The notes below the pieces were generated by a model. That model did not search any database. It was given only the letters and a program-made list of their open reading frames with translations, and had not been told where the DNA came from. The translations under genes were made by a program, and so were the position numbers. From CAYZJB01 sp964478735 (lineage in GTDB: Bacteria > CLD3 > SB21): DNA of 64,000 bases. Each line of letters starts with the position of its first letter. The first letter of the stretch is position 1. Shown here in pieces: positions 41,353 through 48,380 of the stretch. Where the stretch lies: positions 5,427 to 69,426 of the forward strand of contig CAYZJB010000008.1 of NCBI GenBank assembly GCA_964478735.1. Direction: 5' to 3'.

Positions 41353-42717
41353 ATGAAACATTTCGTCAAAACGTTCTTCCGCACGTACGGCGCGAACGTT
41401 CATGAACACGGCGACGGCCTCAAGGTCGACTTGCCGGACGACTTGCATGAACGGTTCGAGCAGGAATCGCTCAACCTCGTGTTTGACGCCAAAGACGTCG
41501 ACGAAACGTCGGAGTTGGTCACGCACGGCGGGTACGTCCTGTCCGTCATCCATTCCTACCTGCAGGACAAAGGACTCAAACTGGCCAGCCGTCTCCCCGA
41601 CCGTCATACGCTCAATAAAAATTCCGCGGCGGATCTCGTCCGGATCGAAAACGGGACAATCCATGAGCTCCGGATCAAGAAAGAGCGCACGGCCGATCTG
41701 ATCTTCCATTTCAAAATCACGTTCCTTTCCGATGAAAAGTCCGAAACGCTCTATGCCATCGGTATCGACCGGCACGGTTCGATCTTTGATGCCAATACGT
41801 ACTACAGTCCCGACGTCATGGAAAAAGACGCCATTCCCCTAGCTCAAAAAGGCGACGTCGACCTGAGCCGAAAAGACGTCGAAAAACACTTTCGGGAATG
41901 CCTGAAGGCTGCATCGGAACGGGCCCGCGAGGAGGCTGTCGCGCTGCAAAAAGAAGTACTGAAGCGTCTTCACCGCAACGTCGTCCGGATCAAAGGATAC
42001 TATACGGCCCAGGTCCAGGAACTGCACCGCAATCAGCCCTCGTACGAAGAAAAGCGGCTCGCGATCGAACGGGAACAACAGCACAAACTCCAGGAGGAAA
42101 TCAACAATCACCGGATCCGTATTGTGATCAAGCTTCTGAATTTTCACCTGGTCGAGCGTGGAGAATCGCTGATCACGCTGCGGCTGAAACCGGACCGGAA
42201 GCATACCGAATCGTCGATGGTCGTCCAGTTTGACCACTACAGTGGAACCGTCGACTACGGCGAATGCTCGTTGTGCGGCACGACGATGGACAAGATCGTG
42301 TTGACGGCGGACGGGCAGATCGGCTGTCCGCAGTGTGTCGTGACGTGCACGGGTTGTGGAAACATTTTTGCCGACGTCCATCGCGAGTCACGGTGCGCCA
42401 TGTGCGAAAAACCGACCTGTACGGATTGCCTGCTGGAATGCCAGAGTTGCCGGCGAAAAACGTGCGCCGACCACGCGTTTGCCTGTTCGGTCGGAAATGA
42501 GATGACGTGCACCGACTGCCTGTCCCGGTGCGACGTGTGCGGAACGGAACTATGTTCCGATCACGTATTCGTGTGTGCCGCCACCCGCAGTCCCGTATGT
42601 TTTGAACACCGCGTCATTTGCAAACAGTGCCGGCGTGTCTATTCGAGCCGATACGTCCAGAAGCTGAAAAAAACCGAGCGCAAATGTTCCGGATGCGGAC
42701 ATGAACTCACGGTCTGA
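41353..42717 (+). CDS. Cys-rich multi-zinc-finger protein with coiled coil
   Basis: A 454-residue cytoplasmic protein I cannot assign. The N-terminal ~150 residues (MKHFVKTFFRTYGANVHEHGDGLKVDLPDDL…) faintly resemble Bacillus YqhG-type proteins that accompany SNF2 helicases; this is a weak match. A long charged coiled coil (about 172-255) follows. Residues 305-452 hold about 25 Cys plus several His in C-x2-C pairs. Two units of exactly 30 residues (about 363-392 and 393-422) share the pattern C-x2-C-x4-C-x2-H-x4-C-x7-C-x2-[CH]-x4-C, like cross-braced zinc fingers. The start ATG is 13 bases after the terminator T-run; marC follows after three bases. No helicase gene is nearby. Confidence 0.85.
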   Translation: MKHFVKTFFRTYGANVHEHGDGLKVDLPDDLHERFEQESLNLVFDAKDVDETSELVTHGGYVLSVIHSYLQDKGLKLASRLPDRHTLNKNSAADLVRIENGTIHELRIKKERTADLIFHFKITFLSDEKSETLYAIGIDRHGSIFDANTYYSPDVMEKDAIPLAQKGDVDLSRKDVEKHFRECLKAASERAREEAVALQKEVLKRLHRNVVRIKGYYTAQVQELHRNQPSYEEKRLAIEREQQHKLQEEINNHRIRIVIKLLNFHLVERGESLITLRLKPDRKHTESSMVVQFDHYSGTVDYGECSLCGTTMDKIVLTADGQIGCPQCVVTCTGCGNIFADVHRESRCAMCEKPTCTDCLLECQSCRRKTCADHAFACSVGNEMTCTDCLSRCDVCGTELCSDHVFVCAATRSPVCFEHRVICKQCRRVYSSRYVQKLKKTERKCSGCGHELTV

Positions 42718-42720
42718 CGG

Positions 42721-43149
42721 ATGGCGGCGATGAACGACGCATTGACGTTTGCCCTGCTCTGTTTTACTTCATTTTTTTCGGTGATCAACCCGCTCGGCGT
42801 CATGCCNNNNNNNNNNNNNNNNNNNNNNNNNNNNNNNNNNNNNNNNNNNNNNNNNNNNNNNNNNNNNNNNNNNNNNNNNNNNNNNNNNNNNNNNNNNNNN
42901 NNNNNNTCGATCGTTCTGATGCAGGACGCGCAGTCCATCGAACTGAAAGTGGTACTGTTTCTGGTCATGGCGGCCATCTGTGTCGTGACGATGATTGCGC
43001 TGATGGGCGCCGGGAAATTCACCAAACTCCTCGGCGATACGGGAATCAAGATCATGACGCGGCTGATGGGATTGATCATTATGGTCATCGCCATCGAATT
43101 CTTTGTCGCCGGCCTTGGACCCATTATCAGACGGATGACCGCACCGTAG
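42721..43149 (+). CDS. MarC-family integral membrane protein, interrupted by an assembly gap
   Basis: The visible ends match MarC/YchE: the N-terminus FALLCFTSFFSVINPLGVMP and the C-terminus 'GDTGIKIMTRLMGLIIMVIAIEFFVAGL'. Between them lies a run of exactly 100 N (42807-42906). MarC proteins have about 200 residues and six TM helices; only about 109 are visible here, so the true gap should be near 280 bases. That the reading frame seems kept across the N run is therefore chance. The start is close to the stop of the upstream gene. Function unknown (not a proven drug transporter). Confidence 0.88.
   Translation: MAAMNDALTFALLCFTSFFSVINPLGVMXXXXXXXXXXXXXXXXXXXXXXXXXXXXXXXXXXSIVLMQDAQSIELKVVLFLVMAAICVVTMIALMGAGKFTKLLGDTGIKIMTRLMGLIIMVIAIEFFVAGLGPIIRRMTAP
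42807..42906. other. Scaffold gap, 100 N
   Basis: Exactly 100 unspecified bases inside marC, a conventional placeholder of unknown true length. Confidence 0.99.
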
Positions 43150-43161
43150 CGGAAAACTAAA

Positions 43162-43181
43162 AAGCCCCGAATCCGGGGCTT
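43162..43181. terminator. Bidirectional terminator between marC and the HesB gene
   Basis: Stem AAGCCCCG / CGGGGCTT with loop AATC. On the minus strand the next bases are TTTAGTTTTCC, a good T-rich tail for the convergent HesB gene; on the plus strand the tail is weak. Confidence 0.7.
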
Positions 43182-43197
43182 CTGGAGTGGGGAAAAT

Positions 43198-43551
43198 TCA
43201 AGCCGAAAACGAACTTCCGCAGCCGCAGGTACGCGTCGCGTTCGGGTTATTGAACACGAAGCCTCGCCCGGACAGGCCGTCCTGGAAGTCGAGCACCACA
43301 CCTTTGAGATACAACATGCTCTTGTAATCGACCGCAACTGTTACGTTGTCGTACGTATAGGTCGAGTCGCTTTCCGACACATTTTCATCGAACGCAAGCG
43401 AGTACTGAAACCCGGAGCACCCGCCTCCCTGGACGCCGATCCGCAGGACGTAGTTTTCGGGAATGCTCTGATCCTTGATGATATTCTTGATCTCGGCTAT
43501 CGCTTTCGGTGTTACGGTGATCTCCGGAACAACCTCGGTTACTTCTGCCAT
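43198..43551 (-). CDS. HesB/IscA/ErpA-type iron-sulfur cluster assembly protein
   Basis: A 117-residue A-type carrier that receives and delivers Fe-S clusters. The three invariant cysteines are C45 (QGGGCSGFQY), C109 and C111 (TRTCGCGSSF). 'YLKGVVLDFQDGLSGRGFVFNNPNAT' is the typical core. It would pass clusters to targets such as the radical SAM enzymes encoded in this window (QueE, MqnE, SPL-like), which is an inference. AAGGAGAT precedes the ATG. Monocistronic with its own promoter and terminator. IscA versus ErpA cannot be told apart with certainty. Confidence 0.95.
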   Translation of the reverse strand: MAEVTEVVPEITVTPKAIAEIKNIIKDQSIPENYVLRIGVQGGGCSGFQYSLAFDENVSESDSTYTYDNVTVAVDYKSMLYLKGVVLDFQDGLSGRGFVFNNPNATRTCGCGSSFSA

Positions 43552-43603
43552 CTATAATCTCCTTATTTTATCTATCCGTAATGGTGGCTATTACTAAACA
43601 ATG

Positions 43604-43631
43604 AATTTATGACTTTTTTATTCCATGTCAA
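43604..43631 (-). promoter_or_regulatory. Promoter of the HesB gene
   Basis: Minus strand: -35 TTGACA (43631-43626), 16-base spacer, -10 TAAATT (43609-43604). AAGGAG lies just before the ATG at 43551. Confidence 0.65.
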
Positions 43632-43654
43632 GCACGGTTCCTGCCGTGACGGTG

Positions 43655-43996
43655 CTATTCAAGGACAAGAAGCCGGAGATTGGCCAACAGCCGTTGTTTG
43701 TTTGCCCGGCTCAATTCCCCTATTTCTTTAAGAAACCTCCGATTGTCGATGGCTCGGACCTGGTCTACCATGACGTCAGACGGCTTTACCATCCCCGCTT
43801 CACCTCGCGCAAGATGTACGCGCAGGATTTCCGCTTCCGGTTTCACCTGAGACGTGATCGGGCAGACGATCGTACTCGGATGAACGGCGTTCAAAAGGTC
43901 GGTCTGGACAACCACAACCGGACGGACCTTGCCGGGTTCCGTCCCTAAACGAGGGTTCAGGTCGGCCGTGTAGACAAAGAACTTTTTAGGCTTCAT
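43655..43996 (-). CDS. MazF/PemK-family endoribonuclease toxin
   Basis: A 113-residue type II toxin that should cut mRNA at short sequence motifs. Typical features are the N-terminal VYTADLNPRLGTEPGKVRPVVVVQTDLLN (the family G-x-E-x-x-x-x-RP-V-V-V-x-Q block) and STIVCPITSQ; the later KPSDVMVDQVRAIDNRRFLKEIG carries the family's conserved D-Q-V/I-R element. The start ATG overlaps the antitoxin stop as ATGA, giving the standard antitoxin-toxin order. Confidence 0.94.
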   Translation of the reverse strand: MKPKKFFVYTADLNPRLGTEPGKVRPVVVVQTDLLNAVHPSTIVCPITSQVKPEAEILRVHLARGEAGMVKPSDVMVDQVRAIDNRRFLKEIGELSRANKQRLLANLRLLVLE

Positions 43997-44232
43997 TCGG
44001 GCAGTTCATCCTCGATGCGCTCGAAATCATTGAGGGCTTCCAAAGAGGATTCATAGACGGCTTCGGATTCGCGAACAAGTTGATCCTTGATGAGCTTGCG
44101 TTCCATCATGCGCGTGTAGAAATCCACGGCCTCGTTGATGTAAGCGTTGCGGGACTTGTCCAGTTTTTTGGTCATTTTTTCGGATTTGCGGTAGATTGTG
44201 TCATCCAGCTTGACGGAGATATTTTTGGACAT
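43993..44232 (-). CDS. Ribbon-helix-helix antitoxin for MazF
   Basis: A 79-residue antitoxin. The N-terminal SKNISVKLDDTIYRKSEKMTKKLDKSRNAYINEAVDFY is an RHH/CopG DNA-binding fold (beta strand then two helices), unlike the AbrB-fold of classical MazE. The acidic C-terminus (LEALNDFERIEDELPE) should wrap around and block the toxin. An ATG at 44232 follows AGGAG; a GTG one codon upstream is possible. An inverted repeat over the -10 region upstream suggests autorepression. Confidence 0.88.
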   Translation of the reverse strand: MSKNISVKLDDTIYRKSEKMTKKLDKSRNAYINEAVDFYTRMMERKLIKDQLVRESEAVYESSLEALNDFERIEDELPE

Positions 44233-44249
44233 CACAGGCTCCTGACTTT

Positions 44250-44289
44250 GGTATCACTAAAGGGTAATACCGGCCTTCCGTAATGTCAA
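44250..44289 (-). promoter_or_regulatory. Promoter and likely operator of the toxin-antitoxin pair
   Basis: Minus strand: -35 TTGACA (44289-44284), 17-base spacer, -10 TACCCT (44266-44261). The inverted repeat GGTAT (44250-44254) / ATACC (44267-44271) brackets the -10 box, a usual place for an RHH antitoxin to bind. The exact -10 is less certain than the -35. Confidence 0.55.
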
Positions 44290-44391
44290 GGGAATTTATC
44301 GCTCCGCCGATCCGTTTAAAAAACACCCGCTTTGCCGACATGTGCGAAAGCGCCGGGCTTTGCAGTATTCAAAACGATGAAAGAGGTCAAC

Positions 44392-44673
44392 GTGAAAGCT
44401 GTCTGGAACAGCCAGGTTCTGGCTGAAAGTCACGCCACCGTCGTGGTCGAGGGCAACCATTACTTCCCGCCGTCGTCCATCCGGAAGGAATTTTTCAAAG
44501 AGAGTCCGCATCACACCGTCTGCCCGTGGAAAGGTGAGGCCAGTTATTATCACGTGGTTGTCGACGGCAAAACCAACGTCAATGCGGCCTGGTATTACCC
44601 GAAGACCTCGGATGCGGCCAGGAGCATCGAAGGTTACGTCGCCTTCTGGAACGGCGTTCAGGTCACGCCTTAA
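44392..44673 (+). CDS. DUF427 domain protein
   Basis: A 93-residue protein covering a whole DUF427 domain: AVWNSQVLAESHATVVVEGNHYFPPSSIRKEFF, TVCPWKGEASYYHVVVDGK and NAAWYYPKTSDAARSIEGYVAFW are the family blocks. DUF427 is a compact beta barrel whose function is unknown to me. I chose the GTG at 44392 because AAAGAGG lies at a good distance before it and family members open with 'MKAxWNG'; an ATG at 44377 would add five residues. Confidence 0.92.
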   Translation: MKAVWNSQVLAESHATVVVEGNHYFPPSSIRKEFFKESPHHTVCPWKGEASYYHVVVDGKTNVNAAWYYPKTSDAARSIEGYVAFWNGVQVTP

Positions 44674-44770
44674 TGCGCCGCCGGACCACTGCCTTTTCCA
44701 ACAGACCCAGCAGGCCCTGCGCCATCAGGGCCATCACCGCAGTCGGAACGGCGCCGTACAAAAAAAATAT
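44663..44770 (-). pseudogene. C-terminal remnant of an OpuB/ProW-like ABC permease
   Basis: On the minus strand a frame with good codon use reads LYGAVPTAVMALMAQGLLGLLE, then KAVVRRRIKA and TGA at 44663-44665. This resembles the end of glycine-betaine/choline-type permeases (…GAIPAALLALLxxxLLGLLERL…). Upstream of it the sequence turns at once into A/T runs with no coding signal and no start. It is therefore probably the last ~35 codons of a deleted gene. Its tail overlaps the end of the DUF427 gene by 11 bases. The assignment rests on a short stretch only. Confidence 0.4.
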
Positions 44771-44865
44771 TTGTTCGCTTGTCAAGAAAAATGTTCCGGA
44801 TCATTTCTTTTTTTTCTCCACGCATAAGTCACGGGCCAATGAGAAAGTCACGAATCTCGGATTAA

Positions 44866-45091
44866 TTATTTGAAATCAGCACTATCCTTTTGGACGATGG
44901 GATCGCGAAGTTCATAAAAAAAAGTAAGATAACCTTTCAATCGGCTGTAAATTCGATCGGCTGTTTTTTCGTCATATGTATGGACTGTTTCATTTCTGTC
45001 GGCGGTCGCCCACTCTAAATCCGGATGAATCAAATTAAAAAGGCCTCCCCCAAACTCTCTCTCGGGCTGTTGGAAATTTCATTCGCAGCAT
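44866..45091 (-). pseudogene. Small gene with apparent frameshift, downstream of uvrC
   Basis: On the minus strand, ATG at 45082 (or 45091) begins MKFPTARERVWGRPF and hits a stop. The +/-1 frame then reads GGLFNLIHPDLEWATADRNE, TVHTYDEKTADRIYSRLKGY and LTFFYELRDPIVQKDSADFK with a stop at 44866-44868. The two parts would join within the run GTTTGGGGGAGGCC (about 45050) to give one ~70-residue protein. Either the gene is broken or the homopolymer was misread. It sits 15 bases after uvrC and would be co-transcribed. I do not recognise the family. Confidence 0.5.
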
Positions 45092-45106
45092 TTTTTTCAA
45101 TAAATT

Positions 45107-46981
45107 TTACTCCGCAACGGGCGGCGTTGAGTTTTCAAAATATTCCACGATGCGATCGGCCAGTTGCGGGGAAATACCTTCCACGGCGGCCAGTTGGTCG
45201 CGTGTGGCAACGGCAATATTCCGGACCGATCCGAAATGGGTCAGCAGTGCCTGTTTTCGTTTGTCCCCGATCCCCTCAATCGCGTCGAGTTCCGACGTCA
45301 GGGTACGTTTTTCCCGCGTCTGGCGGTGGAAGGTTACGGCAAACCGATGCGCTTCGTCGCGGACGTGCTGCAACAGCTTTAGCGCGGACGACGTTTTGGG
45401 AATCATGATCGCGTCGTGTACGCCCGGTATGAAAATTTCCTCGAGGCGTTTGGCCAGACCGATCACCGCCTGCCCCTCCAAACCCGATTTCGAGACCTGA
45501 ATGCCGATCGATTCCAGCGCTTCGACGGCGGCATGCAACTGACCCTTCCCGCCGTCGATCACGATCAGGTCGGGAAAATCGATGCCTTCTTCGAGTACGC
45601 GCAGGTACCGCCGCGTCACCACTTCGTGCATCGTGGCAAAATCGTCGGGACCCTGGACCGTTCGGACGTGATATTTTCGGTACTCGCTTTTTTTGGGTTT
45701 GCCGTCGGCAAAAACAACCATCGAAGAGACGGGATCGCTGCCCTGGATGTTGGAATTGTCAAAACACTCGATATGACGCGGAATTTTATGAAGGTTCAAA
45801 TCCCGTTTCAGGCTCTCCAGCACGTGGGGAACAAACTGTTCACGGGCCTTGAGCCGCTGTAATTTCAACTCGCCCAGCAGCAATTCGGCGTTGCGAACGC
45901 ACATCTGCACGAGTTTATGCTTATCGCCGATTTTGGGAACGGTCAGTTGAACGCCGCCTGCCCTGCGCTCCCCCAGCCATTCGATCAATGCCTCCTCCTC
46001 CGCGGGTTGTGCCGAGAGGTAAATTTCTTCCGGAATGAAGTCTGCCTGCAGATAATACGTCTTGAGAACGGTCTCCATCACGTCGGCCGGTTCTTTGTCC
46101 CGAACCCTGGAAAAATAAAAATGCTGACGGCCGATCATTTTGCCGTCGCGAATGCGGAAAACGACGCCGCAGGCTTCATCGTCTTCCGTCGCCACGACCG
46201 CCACGTCACGATCCGACAGGTCCTGAAAAACGATTTTTTGGGACGCCGTGTACGACTCGATCCGCTCGATCCGGTCGCGCAATACGGCGGCGTCTTCAAA
46301 TTTCATTTCATCGGCGAGACGGAACATCGATTCTCGCAACGACTTGATCAGTCCGGTGGTTTTACCGGATAGAAAACGGCGAACCTGTGAGATCATTTCC
46401 GCGTACACCGCCGCCGCCACGAGACCCTGGCACGGACCTTCGCATTTCCGGATGTGATAATCCAAGCAAAGCTTGACCTTTCGGCTGGCGATGAGTTCAT
46501 CGGTAAACCGGTGTGTACAACTCCGGATGGGAAAAATCCGATGCAGCGTTTTCAGGGTCTGCCGTAAATTTTTGACGTCGGTATACGGGCCGAAAAAGTC
46601 TCCTCCGGCTTTTTCTTTTTCCCGCGTCACGTAGATACGCGGAAACAGTTCGTCCGTGATTTTGATGTACGGATAACTCTTGTCGTCCTTGAGTTCGATA
46701 TTGTATCGGGGACGATGCTGTTTGACGAGATTGGATTCGAGGATCAGGGCTTCCGTTTCGGAGTCCGTCTGGATCACCTCGACGTCGGCGATGCGGGAGA
46801 CAAGCCGCTGCAATTTTGGATCGTCCCGGCGGGATTCGTGAAAGTACGACCGGACGCGGTTGCGAAGGTTCTTCGCCTTGCCGACGTACAGTACGTTGGA
46901 GTCGAAGTCTTTGAAGAGGTAACAGCCGGGGGTTTTGGGCAGGTTATCGAGTTTGCGGACGATCGTTTCGCTGAGGTTCAT
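45107..46981 (-). CDS. uvrC: Excinuclease ABC subunit C
   Basis: Makes the two incisions in nucleotide excision repair together with UvrA and UvrB. The 624-residue protein has the GIY-YIG nuclease at the N-terminus (PGCYLFKDFDSNVLYVGKAKNLRNRVRSYF), the Cys cluster region CLDYHIRKCEGPC, a UVR motif (LRESMFRLADEMKFEDAAVLRDRI), the RNase H-like C-terminal nuclease (IECFDNSNIQGSDPVSSMVVF, VIDGGKGQLHAA) and two terminal HhH motifs (LDAIEGIGDKRKQALLTHFG, VEGISPQLADRIVEYF). Complete. It lies 11 bases after a small conserved gene in the operon that starts near 52.8 kb. Confidence 0.97.
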   Translation of the reverse strand: MNLSETIVRKLDNLPKTPGCYLFKDFDSNVLYVGKAKNLRNRVRSYFHESRRDDPKLQRLVSRIADVEVIQTDSETEALILESNLVKQHRPRYNIELKDDKSYPYIKITDELFPRIYVTREKEKAGGDFFGPYTDVKNLRQTLKTLHRIFPIRSCTHRFTDELIASRKVKLCLDYHIRKCEGPCQGLVAAAVYAEMISQVRRFLSGKTTGLIKSLRESMFRLADEMKFEDAAVLRDRIERIESYTASQKIVFQDLSDRDVAVVATEDDEACGVVFRIRDGKMIGRQHFYFSRVRDKEPADVMETVLKTYYLQADFIPEEIYLSAQPAEEEALIEWLGERRAGGVQLTVPKIGDKHKLVQMCVRNAELLLGELKLQRLKAREQFVPHVLESLKRDLNLHKIPRHIECFDNSNIQGSDPVSSMVVFADGKPKKSEYRKYHVRTVQGPDDFATMHEVVTRRYLRVLEEGIDFPDLIVIDGGKGQLHAAVEALESIGIQVSKSGLEGQAVIGLAKRLEEIFIPGVHDAIMIPKTSSALKLLQHVRDEAHRFAVTFHRQTREKRTLTSELDAIEGIGDKRKQALLTHFGSVRNIAVATRDQLAAVEGISPQLADRIVEYFENSTPPVAE

Positions 46982-46992
46982 GGCAGTCCATG

Positions 46993-47289
46993 CTATTCCT
47001 CATCGGAATCGGATAATTCCAGTTCGACTTCCGTGGCCCGTTTGCGTTCACTCTCGATGATGACCAGCACCGGGGGCGGCACGTCCACGCCCTGAAGGTC
47101 GAACGCGGCTATCTCGCGGGCCAGAACATTGATGCGCTTATCGATCAGGTGGCGCTTGTTGAGAACGATGACCCGCTCTTCTTCTTTCGTACAATATCCG
47201 CCGGCAAAGTCGCCTTTTTCGATGCGGACTTTGATGTCGAGTTTTCCGGCCAGATCCATTAAATGATCGAATATTTTTTCTTTTTTCAT
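46993..47289 (-). CDS. Conserved hypothetical protein, 98 aa
   Basis: A small soluble acidic protein. The central IRIEKGDFAGGYCTKEEERVIVLNKR-like region (actual start 'KVRIEKGDFAGGYC') with a single Cys followed by 'VLNKRHLIDKRINVLAREIAAFDLQGVDVPPPVL' is a pattern I associate with unnamed proteins of the Bacteroidetes/Chlorobi group. The tail ELELSDSDEE is very acidic. It lies 14 bases after manC and 11 before uvrC, so it is part of the operon. No function is known to me. Confidence 0.8.
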   Translation of the reverse strand: MKKEKIFDHLMDLAGKLDIKVRIEKGDFAGGYCTKEEERVIVLNKRHLIDKRINVLAREIAAFDLQGVDVPPPVLVIIESERKRATEVELELSDSDEE

Positions 47290-47303
47290 GCGCTTATCGC
47301 GGT

Positions 47304-48380
47304 TTACAACAATTCGCTATGTCCCCGGGACGTCAGTTCATCGACGATCTTTTTGACGTCCTGCGCCCGGTCCCGGCGGCACACGAGCAGGGCATCCTCC
47401 GTCTCGACGACGATCACGTCGCTTAACCCGACGGCCGCAACGAGTTTTTTCGGTGAAAAGATTAACGATCGTTCGACGTCGTGCAGAATGGTTTCACCGC
47501 GAACGCCATTGGCGTGGCCGTCTTTTTCCGTGAGCTGATACACCTCTTCCCAGCTTCCGACGTCATTCCAGGTAAACGGGGCTCGAATGACGATGACGTC
47601 TCTGGCATGTTCCATGACGCCGTAATCGATCGACACGCTTTTGAACGTACGGTAGACCCGGTCCAACTCCGACTCATACGCGCGCGTCCCGACGGAGTCC
47701 GCAATTTCTTTCAAGCCCTGATGCATCTCCGGCAAAAACTCGTCCATCAGCGACAGGATGGTGGCCGCCCGCCAGACAAACATTCCGCTGTTCCATAAAA
47801 AATCGCCGCTTTGCAGAAAGCGCAACGCCGTCGCCGGGTTGGGTTTTTCCGCAAACGTTTTGACGCGGTACGCCTCCAGGGCGCCTTCGCGCATCGGCGC
47901 TTCGGTGATGAACTGGATGTATCCGTATCCCGTTTCCGGACGCGTCGGCGGAATGCCCATCGTCACCAGCACGTTCGATTCAAGCGCCAGCCGGGCGCCA
48001 AAGTCGATCGCGCGGCAAAACTCGTCCGCAGGCTCGATCAAATGGTCGGCCGCCAGTACGGCCATCACAGCTTCAGGATCGCGTCGCAGGATATGGACCG
48101 CCGCCAGTCCGATGCATGGAGCCGTATTCCGGCCGACGGGCTCGACGAGAATATTCTCCGGCGATACGCGCGGCAACTGCCGGCGGATCTCGTCGGCCTG
48201 CACGGCATTCGTCACGACGACGACGCGTTCTGAAGGGATCAACGGTTCCAACCGCGCCACCGTTTTCTGGATCATCGACTGTTCGTCGAAAAACCGAAGA
48301 AGCTGTTTGGGAGATTTGGCCCGGCTGAGCGGCCAGAAGCGGGACCCGACGCCGCCCGCCATGATCACGGCATGAAGCAC
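47304..48380 (-). CDS. manC: Mannose-1-phosphate guanylyltransferase
   Basis: Forms GDP-mannose from GTP and mannose-1-phosphate for surface glycans. The pyrophosphorylase signature is MAGGVGSRFWPLSRAKSPKQLL, with EPVGRNTAPCIGLAA, 'FAEKPNPATALRFLQSGDFLWNSGMFVWRA' and 'FTWNDVGSWEEVYQL' also diagnostic. At 358 residues it lacks the C-terminal isomerase domain, so it is the monofunctional type. The start is GTG at 48380, overlapping the TPR gene's stop by one base. Confidence 0.95.
   Translation of the reverse strand: MLHAVIMAGGVGSRFWPLSRAKSPKQLLRFFDEQSMIQKTVARLEPLIPSERVVVVTNAVQADEIRRQLPRVSPENILVEPVGRNTAPCIGLAAVHILRRDPEAVMAVLAADHLIEPADEFCRAIDFGARLALESNVLVTMGIPPTRPETGYGYIQFITEAPMREGALEAYRVKTFAEKPNPATALRFLQSGDFLWNSGMFVWRAATILSLMDEFLPEMHQGLKEIADSVGTRAYESELDRVYRTFKSVSIDYGVMEHARDVIVIRAPFTWNDVGSWEEVYQLTEKDGHANGVRGETILHDVERSLIFSPKKLVAAVGLSDVIVVETEDALLVCRRDRAQDVKKIVDELTSRGHSELL

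Noticed and set aside
45025..45408. Plus-strand frame across the end of uvrC
   Set aside because: It runs antisense through the HhH motifs of uvrC and encodes no recognisable protein.
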